Assembly: GCA_016987375.1 (NCBI GenBank)
Contig: PJRA01000313.1
Coordinates: forward strand, 749,163 to 813,162
Origin: Brachionus koreanus
Taxonomy: Eukaryota > Rotifera > Eurotatoria > Ploima > Brachionidae
Reading direction: 5' to 3'
Length of the DNA stretch: 64,000 nucleotides
The translations under genes were made by a program, and so were the position numbers. Under the pieces are notes generated by a model, which searched no databases, was not told where the DNA came from, and saw nothing but the letters and a program-made list of their open reading frames with translations. The number at the start of each line of letters is the position of its first letter. Position 1 is the first letter of the stretch. Below are positions 12,755 through 25,139 of this stretch, piece by piece.

Positions 12755-15700
12755 ATGATAACAAAATTCTTTTTGATCATTTTCTTTGTGATCAAATCTC
12801 GAATAAATTTTGAAAGTTTGTTTTTAATTAAATAGAATAGTTGATCATTAACTAGAAAAATTTATTTTTCAGATTTCACAATTGAATTTGATTTTAATCA
12901 AAATGAATCAGATATAAACTCGTGGTTACAAAATTCAACAACAACACCTTCATTTTTAAATGATGAAAAAATATTTTATTATGGTGAAAATGCTATAGAT
13001 ATTGGATATTTTTACGATCCGAATAACCGTGACCTAAATGGATTTTCAGCAGCATTTCCCCATTCAGAGGAGACCAATTCGTGCTTCGATTTATGTGAGA
13101 AAAAAGGATTTTTATATGCAGCTATTAGACATTTGTTAATTTTACTTTTTTTTAGAGTGAATAAATAAAATTTACTTTTAATTTTAGAGATCAAAATTTT
13201 AATTGCTTTTGTGGTAATCAGTATGGAAGCTCAGCTGATTTATTGACAGGAATAGAAAAGAGTACTTTTTGTGGGCTGTATCAAACACCATGTGGAAAAT
13301 ATCCTTACAATCGTGTGGTAAATGTAAAAGGTTTGTTTAATTTAAATCAAAGACAAGTCTACAGTGCTGGCATTAAGTTTTTAACGACCCTCATCTGATA
13401 TCAAATGATATAAGATGATATCAGGTAGTATCAGCTAAAAGCAGAAACTATCAGCAAGTATTAATTTATTTTTGGACTTTTAACTACTTTTAAAGTAAAT
13501 ATGTAATGCATTAGGGAGTTAATAGAAAGACTAGTTAAAACTATTACTTTATTAAATAAAGATAAAGTTGCTTAAATATTGAATCCAGTGCGTGACTAGA
13601 TTTCCAAAGAGAATAGAGATGCAACAACAAATTGCCAAATAAGGTAAAATGAATTTTGATAAGTTACGGTAGATAAATAATTCAAAACATCAACTAATAA
13701 TATGACAAATAAGACAATAGATTTGTTTTTATCGAAAAATTACATTTTTTAGAAAATAAAAAGAATAATTTATTTTTAAAAAAAAATATTCAAGTAATAA
13801 AGGTATTTATTTAAAGAAGAATCAATGATCCATTATTTATTTTGATTTATTTTGTTTAAGCTAAAAAAATTTCAAATAATTCTTTTAACAAATTATTAAT
13901 TATAAATTATTATATTAATTAATTCGGAATTTTTTTTGAAGATTAATGGAATTATTTTAAAGAGTTTGTCGGAAAAATATTCTGTCAAAACAATCAAGAA
14001 ATTAATGATGCAATAGAGAAATACACAGAAAGTCTTACATCAGAAAAAAGTCAAAAATTTTTTCTTGTTAAAAAGAGTGGTGATTGAAAAAAGAGGAGAC
14101 TGGCCAAATATGTAGATTTTTATTATAATATTTTTTTAAAAAATAAATTTTACTTTTTATTTTCTAAAAAATGTAATTTTTGATAAAAAAAAACAAATTT
14201 TATTGTCTTATTTACTTTAAACGTAGTTAAAATATCCAAAAATTAAGCTAAAACTTGCTTACAGTTTCTTCTATTAGCTGATACCACCTGATATCATTTA
14301 TTCTCATTTGATATAAGATGAGTGTCTTAACAAACTTAATGCCAGCACTGTATTATAATCAGCTGTTTTTTTTTTTATTAGAACGTTTGACAAATACAGA
14401 AATTTTTGGTTCTACATTTGGATGTCATAGAATTGAAAAAATTTTTAAGAGTTTTGACTCAATTTCAATTAGTTTCTGTTTAAAAAAATGTCTAAAATTT
14501 ATAAAAACTATGGCTGTTCAAAATTTGAAGTAAACTTGTCTCTTTTTATAAAAAAAAGATTGTAAAGTTTACACAAAGTAAAAAATGCATGTGTGAACAA
14601 GATTTTTCTGGTTTAGAAAAAATTGATGATTTTAATTGTACAAATTGTAATGACATGCAGTGCATGGAAAAACATGTTATCTTGGCCAAAGCAACAAGTA
14701 AGTTTGTATTAAATATTACAAAACAAAAAAGTACCATGACCTTAAGTAAAATTTAATTAAATCAACAGAATTTAGAATTAAATGAAAATACTTGAATAAA
14801 AAATAGTTTAGTTCATTTTTAATTAAGATAATGAGATGAAAATTTTCTGTCCAAAGGCAGTGTATGTCGATGATGAATTTGATTGTACAATTAATTTTCA
14901 AATATCATCTGATTACACATTATTAATTAATCTTGGAAATAATAAAAGCTTAACGATGAAAGTCAACGATGGTTTTACTATTTTCAAATTAAAATATTCG
15001 TTTCCGGGTCATTTTCTTCTTAAAGTTCAAGTATACAATCATTTGATGAATGTTCAAACCAAAATTTACGGTATTTTCCTAGTGAATTTTAATACTTTTA
15101 TGATCAATTTTCGAAAGTTTACCAGCGTCAAGTTAGAGAAGAAAATATAACACTTATTGATGGTAATTTTTTATAATTTTTGATTTCTAAGATCTTGAAT
15201 GTTTTTTACTATAAAATAAATAAAAAATTTGAAATTAGTTGAAATAAGAAAATATTTTTTTTTTAGATGAAGTAATTTTTAAACAGAGAGCAATTTATCA
15301 AGGATGCTTTCATGAAGATGAATATTTTAATAATTCCAATGGAGAAATATTGTATATTCAAAATAGTAAGAAAACTGCTGAATTTTGCGTTAATGAGTGC
15401 ATGAAGACAATTTACCGATTCGCTATTTTAAAAAATAGGTAATTTGTAAACTTATTAAAAGAAAAGTTAAACTAAATTTAACTAAATTTTGAATTTTGTA
15501 AAGTTTTGACTGCTTTTGCTCAAATAAATATGGAATGAAAGGTAAAGTCGCTGATCTTAGGTGTCAATGTACTTGTGCTGCAAAGTTAGAAGAATTTTGT
15601 GGATGTAATACAAATATTATGGTTTACAGTTTAAAGAGTAAATTGAAATTTGTTTCTCTCATGGCCAGCAAAAGAATCGATTACAATTTAAGAAAAAAAA

Positions 15701-18700
15701 CATGCTTCATTTATTCTAAATTCTAGGTTTTAACCCTAGAAAGCCCGTTTAATTATAAATTACAATTTCGAATTAGTTATGTAGATAAATTAAATATTTT
15801 TCTGAAAATTAATTTAAATTTTTTAGGAATTAAAAACAAGATGCTTAGTTTTTAAAATTTTATTTTTATCAAAAAATATTTAAGGGTTTAATAGGGTTAG
15901 AAAAAATTTTTGGGCTTTCTTGTGTTTAACACTCAAAGGACCGGAGGTGTCAATTTGACTTTTTTTTAAAAATTCAAATTTAATTTTTTAATTATCTATC
16001 AATCATACAGTTCGTTTTAAATCTAACTTCATTGATTTCTTTCCTTTCTTCTTCCTTTCCTCTTCTTTTCCTCTTCCTTTCTTTTTCCTTTCTTCTTCCT
16101 CTTCCTATCTTGGAAAACGAAATATTAAAGAAAAATTAATAAATTAATAAATTTTTCACTTCTTCCCTAATGCGCCTAATTTTTAGTTCGGTCAAATTAA
16201 ACATCTTAAGTCTTGTCGAGTTTTCATATTTCTGAAGTGAAGGAATGATCTTTGTCGGTATTCCTTGTACCTTTTCGATTTCTAAAACATCTTTCTCAAG
16301 AAACCGGTACCATGAACTATAGGGGATGATATTTTTGTTAAAAAATTGAAAGTTTTTTTTTGGGAGAGTGAAGTTGGGAGCAATTTTTTCTTGAGCAGAG
16401 CAATTTTTTAAAAATCTAATAACCTTTTAAAGAAAATAATTGAAAATGAAATTTTTTTTTGAATCACAAAATAGTTCGAAATTTGTTAATTATGTTAATC
16501 AATTGTAATTTTAATTAAAGTTTTTAAAAAAAACTTGCAATTAAAACTTTAAATTTTTTTTAATTTATATAAAATATCAATTTACATAATCAATAAATTT
16601 TTTTATAAATTTTTTTTTTTCGAAATTAACAAAAAATGTTAACTCTTGTTAATAATTTTTTTTGTTGTTTCAACCCTTCCTATCAAGTTTATTTAAGCAT
16701 ATATTTAAAAAAAATGCTCTGCTCCAACTAATTGCTCCCAACTTCACTCTCTCTTTTTTTTTAAGATTCAGTAAATTGTTATTAATAATAAGTTTTAATA
16801 ATTCCATTTTTAAAATAAGATAAGAATGCTGATGAAGTTTATAATGGGACTTATTTAGGATGCTTTGATTTGAATAATCAGAATGGAATATATAATATAC
16901 AGAATACTAATACCATGTGTCTTCAAATTTGCAAAGGCTACATGTATTTTTTAACATATAAAGTGTAAGATAACCATTTGAAGATAATAATTAATTTTAA
17001 AAAAAAAATTATCATTTAATTTAAATTTCTTTAATAAAAACATTTTATAATTTTAGAAATTATTGCTCATGCATTAATTCATTAGGAAATTTAATCCAAA
17101 AAAATGAAAATTTGTGCGATTTATTATGTCCTGGTAACTCAAGCCAAATTTGTGGAAGCTACTTGGCTGCAAGAGTTTACAAAATATCTGGTTAATTTTC
17201 TTTTAAGATGAAAAAACCTTAATTTAAACATTGATTATAGTGTCCAAATTGGACATAATTTGTGACAATTTTCCAACAGTATTACAAGAATTCAACTGTT
17301 CAATTTCATTATTTTCAAATTATTCTATTGATTTTGAATTTAATTTTGGTGATCAATTTGAAATTCACTCGCTGGCTTCTAATTCAACTTTTAACTTCAC
17401 CAAAATTTATTCCTATTCTGCCTTTTATGAAATGATTATTTACTCATACAGTTCTCTTTTATCAATAAATCCAACAATTTTTGGTAAAAAGCTAATCTTA
17501 AATCTTATTAAATAAATTTTGCTCTCGATTTAAGTGTTAGGTGAATCAAATCTTACAAATGAATCTAAAAGTGATTCGATTGAAATTTTTGGTTAATTTT
17601 TTTTTTTTTTTTTTAAATAAAAAAAAAAATTAATTCATTAGAAAATGGCAAATATTTTGGATGTTTCGGTTATATGAAAGCCGATAAATCAATTACTAAA
17701 AAAAATATGAGTGATAAACTTTGCAGTGAATATTGTTCATTTAGAAACTATCAATTTTCGACAGTTAATTCACAGTATTAAAAAAATTATAATCTATCTA
17801 GTTATTAATTTTATTTTTTAAAGAGGATATTGTAGATGCCACGCAAAGATCACAGCTAATGAAGTTTCGTTAAACTTAGAAACTTGTTTATGCAACTGCC
17901 ATAACCACCCGGAAAATTTTTGTGGCTGTTTTTCGAACTATAAAATACATCAAAGTAAGATTTAATTAGAAAAAATTTAAAATCTAAGTTTTTTTTACAA
18001 TGAAAGATTTAAAAAATGTTGCATTTATGATTCATGGAACTTATATTGGATGCTATGAATCAATTATTGATAAAAGTCACGAGTTAGAAATCGGCTTTTT
18101 GAACAATCATTTGTGTATTCAATATTGCCATTATATGAATTTTGAATATGCGTCAACTAAACAGTAATAAAATTTTATTCACAATTAAAGCAATTTTCAA
18201 AAAGATATGCTTAAAACTCAATAATTTAAAAACTTTTAAAATATTTAAAAAAAAAATTTTTGCTATTAAATTTAATTTAGGCGAATGACCAGCTGTTTGT
18301 ATTTTTAATGAAAAATAAGCACATTTCATCTTAAAAAATTTTCATTAAAAATAACGAACCGATTTTTTTATTGAATCTTATACAGACAAAAAAGTTCTAT
18401 TGATTTAAATTGGCAAAAAATAGATAAATCAGTTAATTTTTTATAAAAAAATTTTCCATAAAATTTTATAAATTTTTCTGTAAGTAATTAATTAAATATA
18501 GGATAGAGTTGTGTCGGATGCAACTGTGTGCTGATTAATGAAAGTGAAGCATTTCACCTGAATAAATGCATGGCATAAGTACGTGTCAGAAAGGGTTTAA
18601 ATGAGCTCTAATATCAAACAGACAACCAAAAAGTGTGATAAGGATCTTAGAATGATTGTTTTATTTGATTTAAAGTGGACCGTTGGTTCAGTACTAAGAG

Positions 18701-21700
18701 AATTAAGTATTATAAAAAAAGTTTAGGTTTTTGGAAATAAGAATTTTCCCTCGCCACCATCAAAACAGTCTAAATCAACTATTAAGGTCGTTTACGGTAG
18801 ATATGCGCCTAGAGGGCGCGTCCGCTGGATTATCAGCTGATGGAACATAGAAAATTTTCAGGTTGAAGTTGGTTCTTACATAGTTGACCAACAATATCAG
18901 GGACATTAACTTGTGCATCGAGTCCCGACTGCTTGAGTAAAACTTGGTCCATTTTGCTCGCACGCGCTTCCAAAGCCCGATTACTGCGCGATTGTCCACA
19001 TGTAGGTTGAAGTTACGGGCTAGACCACTGTTGAGCCATAAATAAGTAAAAGGGAGCAGCGATGCGGCTGCTTCATTAAATAATATAGAATCAGTTGGAG
19101 CGGGGATTGAGAAATCCCTTTTCGAATCCCCGTCGACAACCCCGAGCCCGTATTCACTAGCATCTGTATAGTAGGTCTTCCAGATGCAGTTCCCCCTATT
19201 CCTAAAAGAAAGACTATCGATCTTAAGGATGATTGAAAGATACCACCAATATTCCCGACGGGTAATTAGTGTCATCCTTAAGAAAGCGTTAATAATAGGA
19301 GCTACCTTACCTGCGTATCCTAAGTAGTAGTTAAGATACCCCCTAATCCTTAACAGGTCTCTCTTACTAGGGTCCGAGATGAGGAGAGCCTCGGTAATTT
19401 TTCTTAAAAAGACGGAAACGTCTTTTGATCTTTTGATCCCTAAGCCATCCCAGAAAACAGTATACTTAAAGTATACTTAAGCTGACAATCAATTTGGCTT
19501 TTTTCAACTCACGATAACTAATAGAATAATAAATAAAAAATTATCTAATTTATTAACAATAAATTTGTTATATTTAATTAATAAATCAGTAGAAAAGTTT
19601 TAAATATTTTGATTAAACTCTCTAAAACTTTTTTTTTCAAAATAAAAGAATTAGTTGTCTATGTTCGAATGAAATATTTGCTGAAGAAATAATTGATGAT
19701 CAATTTTGTGCTTTTAATTGTGTTGGAAATCAGTCGCAAACTTGTGGTGGTATTAAAGCAAAATCAAGTTACCAAATTAAAAGTAGTTTAAATTAATTGA
19801 TTAAATTGCATTCAAAATAAATAATTAAAAAAAAGTAATGAGATTTAAAATCAATTGTCCGACTCAAGTGCTTCAATATGCAAATATATTCTGCTTGATT
19901 GAACTTAACTTATCAGATCAAACTTATTCCAATTTAAGTTTTTCAATTGATTTTGGAGACCAAGAGAGTCGATTTTCTAACTTAGAACACAATTCAGTTG
20001 TAAACATTAGTAAAATTTACAATAGGAGTGGTGATTTTATTATCAAAGCTAAAATTGAGACAAAACCTTTGAATATAATGACAAACATTAAAGGTAATTT
20101 ATTATTATTTAATTGACAAATTGGAGTGTAAGATCAAATTAAAATTCCCAAAAATTTTCATTTACATTAGGTTTTTTTAAAATTTTTTTGAGTTAAAAAT
20201 TTATTTCAGATGCTTATTTTCAAAGCTAACATTAAGTGTTTAACTAAATTGTCTAAAAAATTCCGCAGACAAGTTATCGATGCATAATTATTACACTTGA
20301 AAATTCATTGAAAATTTTTTAACAAAAAAAAAACTCTAAAAAAAAATAAATAATTTTGAGCAAAAACTTCAATATGTCATTTAATTAGGAAATTTTTGTA
20401 ATTCTTAATTTTTAATCAAATAAAAAGTCATTCCAAATTTCAGCCAAACAGAGTCATTACATAAAGGCAAGCTTCGATTAAATTTTTACAGAACTTCAAT
20501 TAATATTTAATTTTAGATTATTTTGGTTATATTGGATGTTATTTTGATAGATCTCCGTTTGATTTTTTTGAAATTCAATTCATAAGTAAAAATAAAATGG
20601 AAAATAGAATTTGTAGCGATATTTGTAATCTATATGGTTTTAATTATTCAGCAACTTATTTAGGGTTTAGACAGTTTTAAAAAAAAAATTATTTGCTTTA
20701 TTTATCTTTGATATTAGATACCAATGTTCATGTTCAAATGTGTATGGTACTTATAACAGAGTACTTGATATGGAATGTAAAATGCTATGTAGTGGAAATG
20801 ATTCTGACTATTGTGGAAGCATAACGCTATCTCCATCTGTCATTTACAATAGTGATATTAGTAATCTAGAATTTTTTATGGTTTTTTATGCAAAATAACA
20901 TGTTACCTTAATATTATTTCTGTCAACACAAAACAAACAGAAAATCAACTTTATTATATTTTAGATTCATTGAATTATGGATTGAAAGTTGAATGTACGA
21001 CAGTTAATTCAACAGAATTTCAAAAATATCAAAGCGATCCAATATCAGATTGCAAAAATAAAGGAAAGCCGGTTACAGTTGTAAACAAATAGTAAATTTT
21101 TTGTTGCTTTATTTGGTTTATCAAAATTTTTTTCAAAGTTAGTTATATTAATTAGAATATTATATTGAAGAAAACAAACTGAATAATTTTATAAATAGAT
21201 ATTTTTTTTAATGAGACCATCTTTAAAATGGTTATGGGCAACCGAAATATCAAAAAAATTCCAAAATACATTTTTGATGTTTTCCATTCAGGAAATAAAA
21301 TTTAAGAAAAAGCAAAAGTATCAAAATGTATCCCACTTAACTAGTTATTATCTTGCACAAATTCAAAAAAAAAATTTCACTCTTAATGCGTAAATTTCAA
21401 ACTGAAAGACTCGTTGATATTTTCCTATTTTTGATATTTTGACTCTCTAGTTTCCTCTTAGTGGCAATTTTTATGTGCTCATTTTGTTCATTTTTTAAAC
21501 CTTTAAATAATTCAGTCATTAAATAAACCGTTTATTGTTTCTTTTTTGATATATGTTCGGCTAGACAAATTAGAAATAGATGATTTAAAAAAAATTAAGA
21601 TTTATTTAGATGCAGAAAAAATCCCGTAAAATTTAAACTCCTGGTTAAAGTTATTCTGAAAAAAATTAAATCTTTGATGATTTTGTCAAATTTAGTACAA

Positions 21701-24036
21701 AATAAATAATAGGACAGAAATTAATGCTAAAAAAGCTAACAAATTTTATATCTAAGGGCTTTTATTAGTTCTGTAAATGCAAAATTCAAAATTGCATCGG
21801 TAGTTTAAGTCTGCAAATGACAATATTTAAATAATGATAAATTTTCAGTGTTTACCAGAATTTTTTTAAAATATTTCAACCATGAATGTTGCACAATAGT
21901 GTATTTACAGAGCTTGTTTTTAATCTTCAAAAAATAAATTTTGTTCTGTACTATTGTGCTAAATTTTACAAAAAAAAAATTAAAAATAGCAGATAAATAT
22001 GAATTAAAAACGAATAAATATAAATAAAATCTTTTAAAGTGAATATTATTGTTCAGAAAAGAACTACAGTGTTTATGGTCTAGATTACAGTCGATCTCAA
22101 TGTAATATAAATTGTGCCTTGGGCAATGAAAAATTCGTTTGCGGGGGATCAGACTATTTCTTAAGGAGTATATACAAATTTAACAGTAATTAAAATAGTT
22201 TTTTAAAAACAAACAAATTAAAAAATTTTATTTTCCAGTAAATCGAACAATTTTTAAGCAAAATATTAATTTCAAATTTATCGGATGCTTTAGGCTTAGT
22301 ATTCCAAATGAGTATTTGATTTTTGAAAATCCACTTGTCGCTAGTTGCTTTAAATATTGCTGGAATCTCAATTTAACAAAAATAGCCTCTGGTTTACAAT
22401 GCTTTTGTCTCAAGAATATTGATGATTCACTAAAAACCGATAAGAACTTGTGTGTTAATCAAAGAATTTATGATAACCACTTTTCTGGAACGGATAGCCA
22501 TTATGGCGTATACGAAATTGAAGGTAAATTTTAATAAACAATAATTTCAAACAAAATTTCAAAATAATAAATTTTTTATAATTTTTATGCTTTCATAAAA
22601 AAATTTAATACTTGTGAAAAGCATTTGATTAATTAGAAAAATTAAAACTCGAATAAAAATCAATAAAAATAGTTAATAGTTTCTTTTTTTTAAGAATTCA
22701 ACAAAACAGCAATCCCTAATCTAAGTGAAACATACACTAAAATTACTAGAAAATCAGCTTATTTTCATCAAATGATTACAGAAGAATTTGAGACAAATAT
22801 TACTTGTTTCAATTTTTGTTTCTTTAAAAACTATACTTATTATGCATTCGATCAAAAGTAATGACAAGAAATTAATTTTTTATCTAACAATATTTTAACT
22901 CTTTTTTTTTTTAAATAATCAAGTAAAAAATATTGCTATTGTGCAAATTCATTAAATACAAATACTCTAAGTGAAGAAAATCTTGATATTTTTATTAGTA
23001 AGATAACTTTGAAAATCTTAATTGATAATATTTAATTAATTAATAATTTTATATCAGACAAAATAAGTGAATTGACTACAATTGAAACTACAAATGAAGC
23101 AACAATGTCTCTTAGTACTGAATCAAGTCATTTTAGTTCATCAAAATCTAATGATATTTTAACTAGTAAGATAACGTTGAAAATCTCAATTAATAACATT
23201 TAATTAATAATTTTAATTCAGGCAAAATAAGTGAATTGACTACAATTGAAACTACAAATGAAGCAACAATGTTTCTTAGTACTGAATCAAGTCATTCTAG
23301 CTCGTCTGAACATACAATTACAAGCCTTCAAAGTTTTGATATAAACACTGAAGCCATTTCAACAGCTAGTTCAATAATTAAAATAACAGATAGTTCAGAG
23401 ATAGAAAATATTTCGATCTTTGAAAATAAAACAAGTATTTTCTATGCAGAAGACCCAGTTGTGGTTTTAGAAATTCTAAATCAAGTATCTGATGATATAA
23501 CTGGCTGTTTGGTCAATTGTTCACATAATGGCTATTGTATTCAAAAAGAAAGAAAATATCAATGCATTTGCAAAGATGGGTATGCGGGCAGTTCATGTGA
23601 AAAATCTTTAAATCCATGCAATCAAAAGCTACAATGTCTCAATAATGGCACATGTATCTTTTTAAAAAAGAATAAGCTAGGATTTAAATGCGAATGTAGT
23701 GACAAATATTATGGATCTCATTGTGAAAATGCAGTAGATCTTTGTCAAAATGTCACTTGTTCTGGTAATGGATATTGTTTTGTGAACAAGAATGAAGAAG
23801 CAAAATGCAGATGTTTTAAATACTACAAAGGTGATTCATGTGAAACAAAAGAACAAACATTAGAAACAGTTGAAACAGTCATTCGAACAAGTTTTCTAGT
23901 TTCAGTGATAGTCATTTTTTTGACAGCCTTAAGCATAGCTTCAATCGATATTTTGAATATTTTTTTAAAGAAAAAGAAACCAAAACAAGAGAAAAAATTG
24001 AAAATTCAAAAATTTGAATATTATAGCAGAAGATAA
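12755..24036 (+). CDS. WPE-C: signal peptide-(WSC-WSC-PKD)x3-WSCx4-EGFx3-TM protein
   Basis: Complete 27-exon model, 1570 residues: 12755-12815, 12873-13134, 13188-13330, 14382-14529, 14579-14697, 14828-15070, 15133-15162, 15267-15438, 15504-15637, 16820-16964, 17057-17190, 17241-17483, 17535-17591, 17642-17774, 17824-17954, 18007-18163, 19649-19782, 19836-20093, 20517-20664, 20718-20860, 20965-21091, 22040-22185, 22239-22523, 22695-22857, 22924-22997, 23058-23165, 23222-24036. Same architecture as WPE-B, with an extra Ser/Thr-rich stalk (duplicated exon at 23058) before the EGF domains. The 30-nt exon at 15133 is less certain, but both edges are phase 1 and WPE-D has a counterpart. Introns after WSC1, WSC3, inside WSC6 and inside WSC8 are enlarged, mostly by mobile elements. 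WSC1 reads IGYFYDP, without the usual first Cys. Predicted type I surface protein. Confidence 0.83.
13362..14350. mobile_element. Tc1/mariner-like element with about 115-bp inverted repeats
   Basis: Ends CAGTGCTGGCATTAAG... and ...CTTAATGCCAGCACTG, flanked by TA on both sides. The inverted repeats extend about 115 bp, with GATATCA-rich motifs in both arms. The interior (about 13940-14130) contains short broken frames on the plus strand that could be remains of a transposase tail, but no intact gene. It sits in the intron between WSC1 and WSC2 of WPE-C. Confidence 0.8.
15735..15924 (-). mobile_element. MITE-like repeat in WPE-C intron (inverse of 7209-7412)
   Basis: Bounded by CTAGAAAGCCCG and GGGCTTTCTTG. 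Read on the minus strand it matches the repeat in WPE-B, including the TAAGCATCTT and TCTACATAACTAA stretches. It occupies the homologous intron in opposite orientation. Confidence 0.6.
16038..16116 (+). repeat. Polypyrimidine tract (TTTCC/TTCTTCC)n
   Basis: About 79 bases made almost only of C and T, a degenerate CTT/CCTTT low-complexity tract in the WPE-C intron next to the LINE fragment at 16140. Confidence 0.85.
16140..16325 (-). mobile_element. LINE reverse-transcriptase C-terminal fragment
   Basis: On the minus strand the frame reads SSWYRFLEKDVLEIEKVQGI, then IPSLQKYENSTRLKMFNLTE and a terminal LKIRRIREE. This is the familiar tail after the polymerase domain in CR1/Jockey-type LINEs (pattern: KDI..LE.VQRRATK...RL..L.L..L..RR). 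Only this small piece is present, so it is a dead 5'-truncated copy. Confidence 0.7.
16362..16756. mobile_element. Inverted-repeat (foldback/MITE-like) element
   Basis: The left arm at about 16362-16412 contains GGGAGAGTGAAGTTGGGAGC and GAGCAGAGCA. The right arm at about 16708-16756 is its reverse complement (TGCTCTGCTCCAA... CTCCCAACTTCACTCTCTC). The interior is AT-rich, partly self-complementary and without a gene. Confidence 0.7.
18775..19467 (-). mobile_element. Retrotransposon RT/RNase H fragment (DIRS- or LTR-like)
   Basis: An open frame on the minus strand runs from about 19467 to the stop at 18775. The N-terminal part (GLGIKRSKDVSVFLRKIT, SKRDLLRIRGYLNYYLGY) resembles the region after the polymerase palm. 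The C-terminal part is RNase H: YTDASEYGLGVV, LHVDNRAVIGLW and VPSADNPADAPSR, the last close to the N.AD.LSR motif of LTR/DIRS elements. It is clearly less AT-rich than its surroundings, which suggests recent arrival or a different base bias. No LTRs, integrase or tyrosine recombinase were found. It lies in the WPE-C intron that splits WSC module 6. Confidence 0.75.
21890..21970. repeat. Short hairpin repeat, copy 2
   Basis: CACAATAGTGTATTTACAG at the left and CTGTACTATTGTG at the right form an imperfect hairpin with an AT-rich loop. Related to the sequence at 1-110. It lies in the intron inside WSC module 8 of WPE-C. Confidence 0.5.
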
Positions 24037-24584
24037 TTGACTTTTTTATAATTTTTTATTTTTCTTTTAAATTAAAATAGAAAAATAAATTTTTTTTTTG
24101 TCTAGATTTTTCTCATTCATCTTTGACGAGTATACAAAAAACTTTCTATCTTTATTATGAAAAAGCTTGAAAATTTTTTTGTAAACATGGTGTAATCAAA
24201 AACAATTAAAAAGTGCCCATACTGTTCGAAAATTTGGGACACCGAAAAAATTAAAAATTGAATCTAGATATAATTTTGTTTAAAAGGATATTTATCAAAT
24301 TAATAAGAAGATTTTGACGATATTTCCGGAAATTATTTAAGCTATGGAGAAATTTAAAAAAATATTTTCTTCAGTAAATCGAAAGTAAAAAGTGTCGAAC
24401 AATTGAAAATTTCAAAAACATTACTTTAGAATAAATATAAACTAAAATTTTAAAACATCTTGACTAAAAAAATATTTATTCTTGTAAATTTTCATAATTA
24501 AAAAATAAATTGAATTTGTTTTTAAGAAAATAAAAAAAGTGGTTCCAACGATTTTTTCAGAATTTCGTCTAGTTTTCTGAATCT

Positions 24585-24895
24585 GCAAAAAAATTAGGGA
24601 TTTTGGGCTAAACCGCGTAGGAGATACAAAAGATTGATAAAAACTGCAAAATGAAAATAATTTTACATTCTTACATTTTCATGTTTTTAGATTTTTTGTG
24701 CAATATTTAAGAAATTTTTTAATTTTATTTTTGTTTACCAAATAATTTGAAGGAGTTTTTTTAATTTTCTGAAAAATTGCACAAAAAATCTAAAAACATG
24801 AAAATGTAAGAATGTAAAATTATTTTCATTTTGCCGTTTTTATCAATCTTTTGTATCTCCTACGCGATTAAGCCCAAAATCCCTGATTTTTTTGC
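24585..24895. mobile_element. Foldback element with about 110-bp arms
   Basis: Arm 1 (24585-24693) and arm 2 (24783-24895) are nearly perfect reverse complements. Each contains GGAGATACAAAAGATTGATA and ACATGAAAATGTAAGAATGT (or the complement), separated by about 90 bp of AT-rich loop. No coding capacity. Expected to form a very stable hairpin. Confidence 0.8.
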
Positions 24896-25139
24896 TAATT
24901 AAAAATGTAAAATTATTTTCATTTTGCCATAAAAGCCCAAAATTTTTCCATTTTTTGACCAAGGTCTTGGTAAATTAAGGGCATAATATCTCAAATAAGC
25001 CCCTATTTTGTAGAAGTGATTATTCCCTATCAGAATTGATGTAATATAATTAGGATACGCATATTTGAACATATATTATTACAGCTTGAAGACAAGATAC
25101 TTTTTATTTGATACTTTAGTATATTATAGTATAGAGGTT

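Noticed and set aside
21211..21393. 60-residue plus-strand frame in a WPE-C intron
   Set aside because: Lies between the two halves of WSC module 8. It has no WSC features and would break the phase if spliced in.
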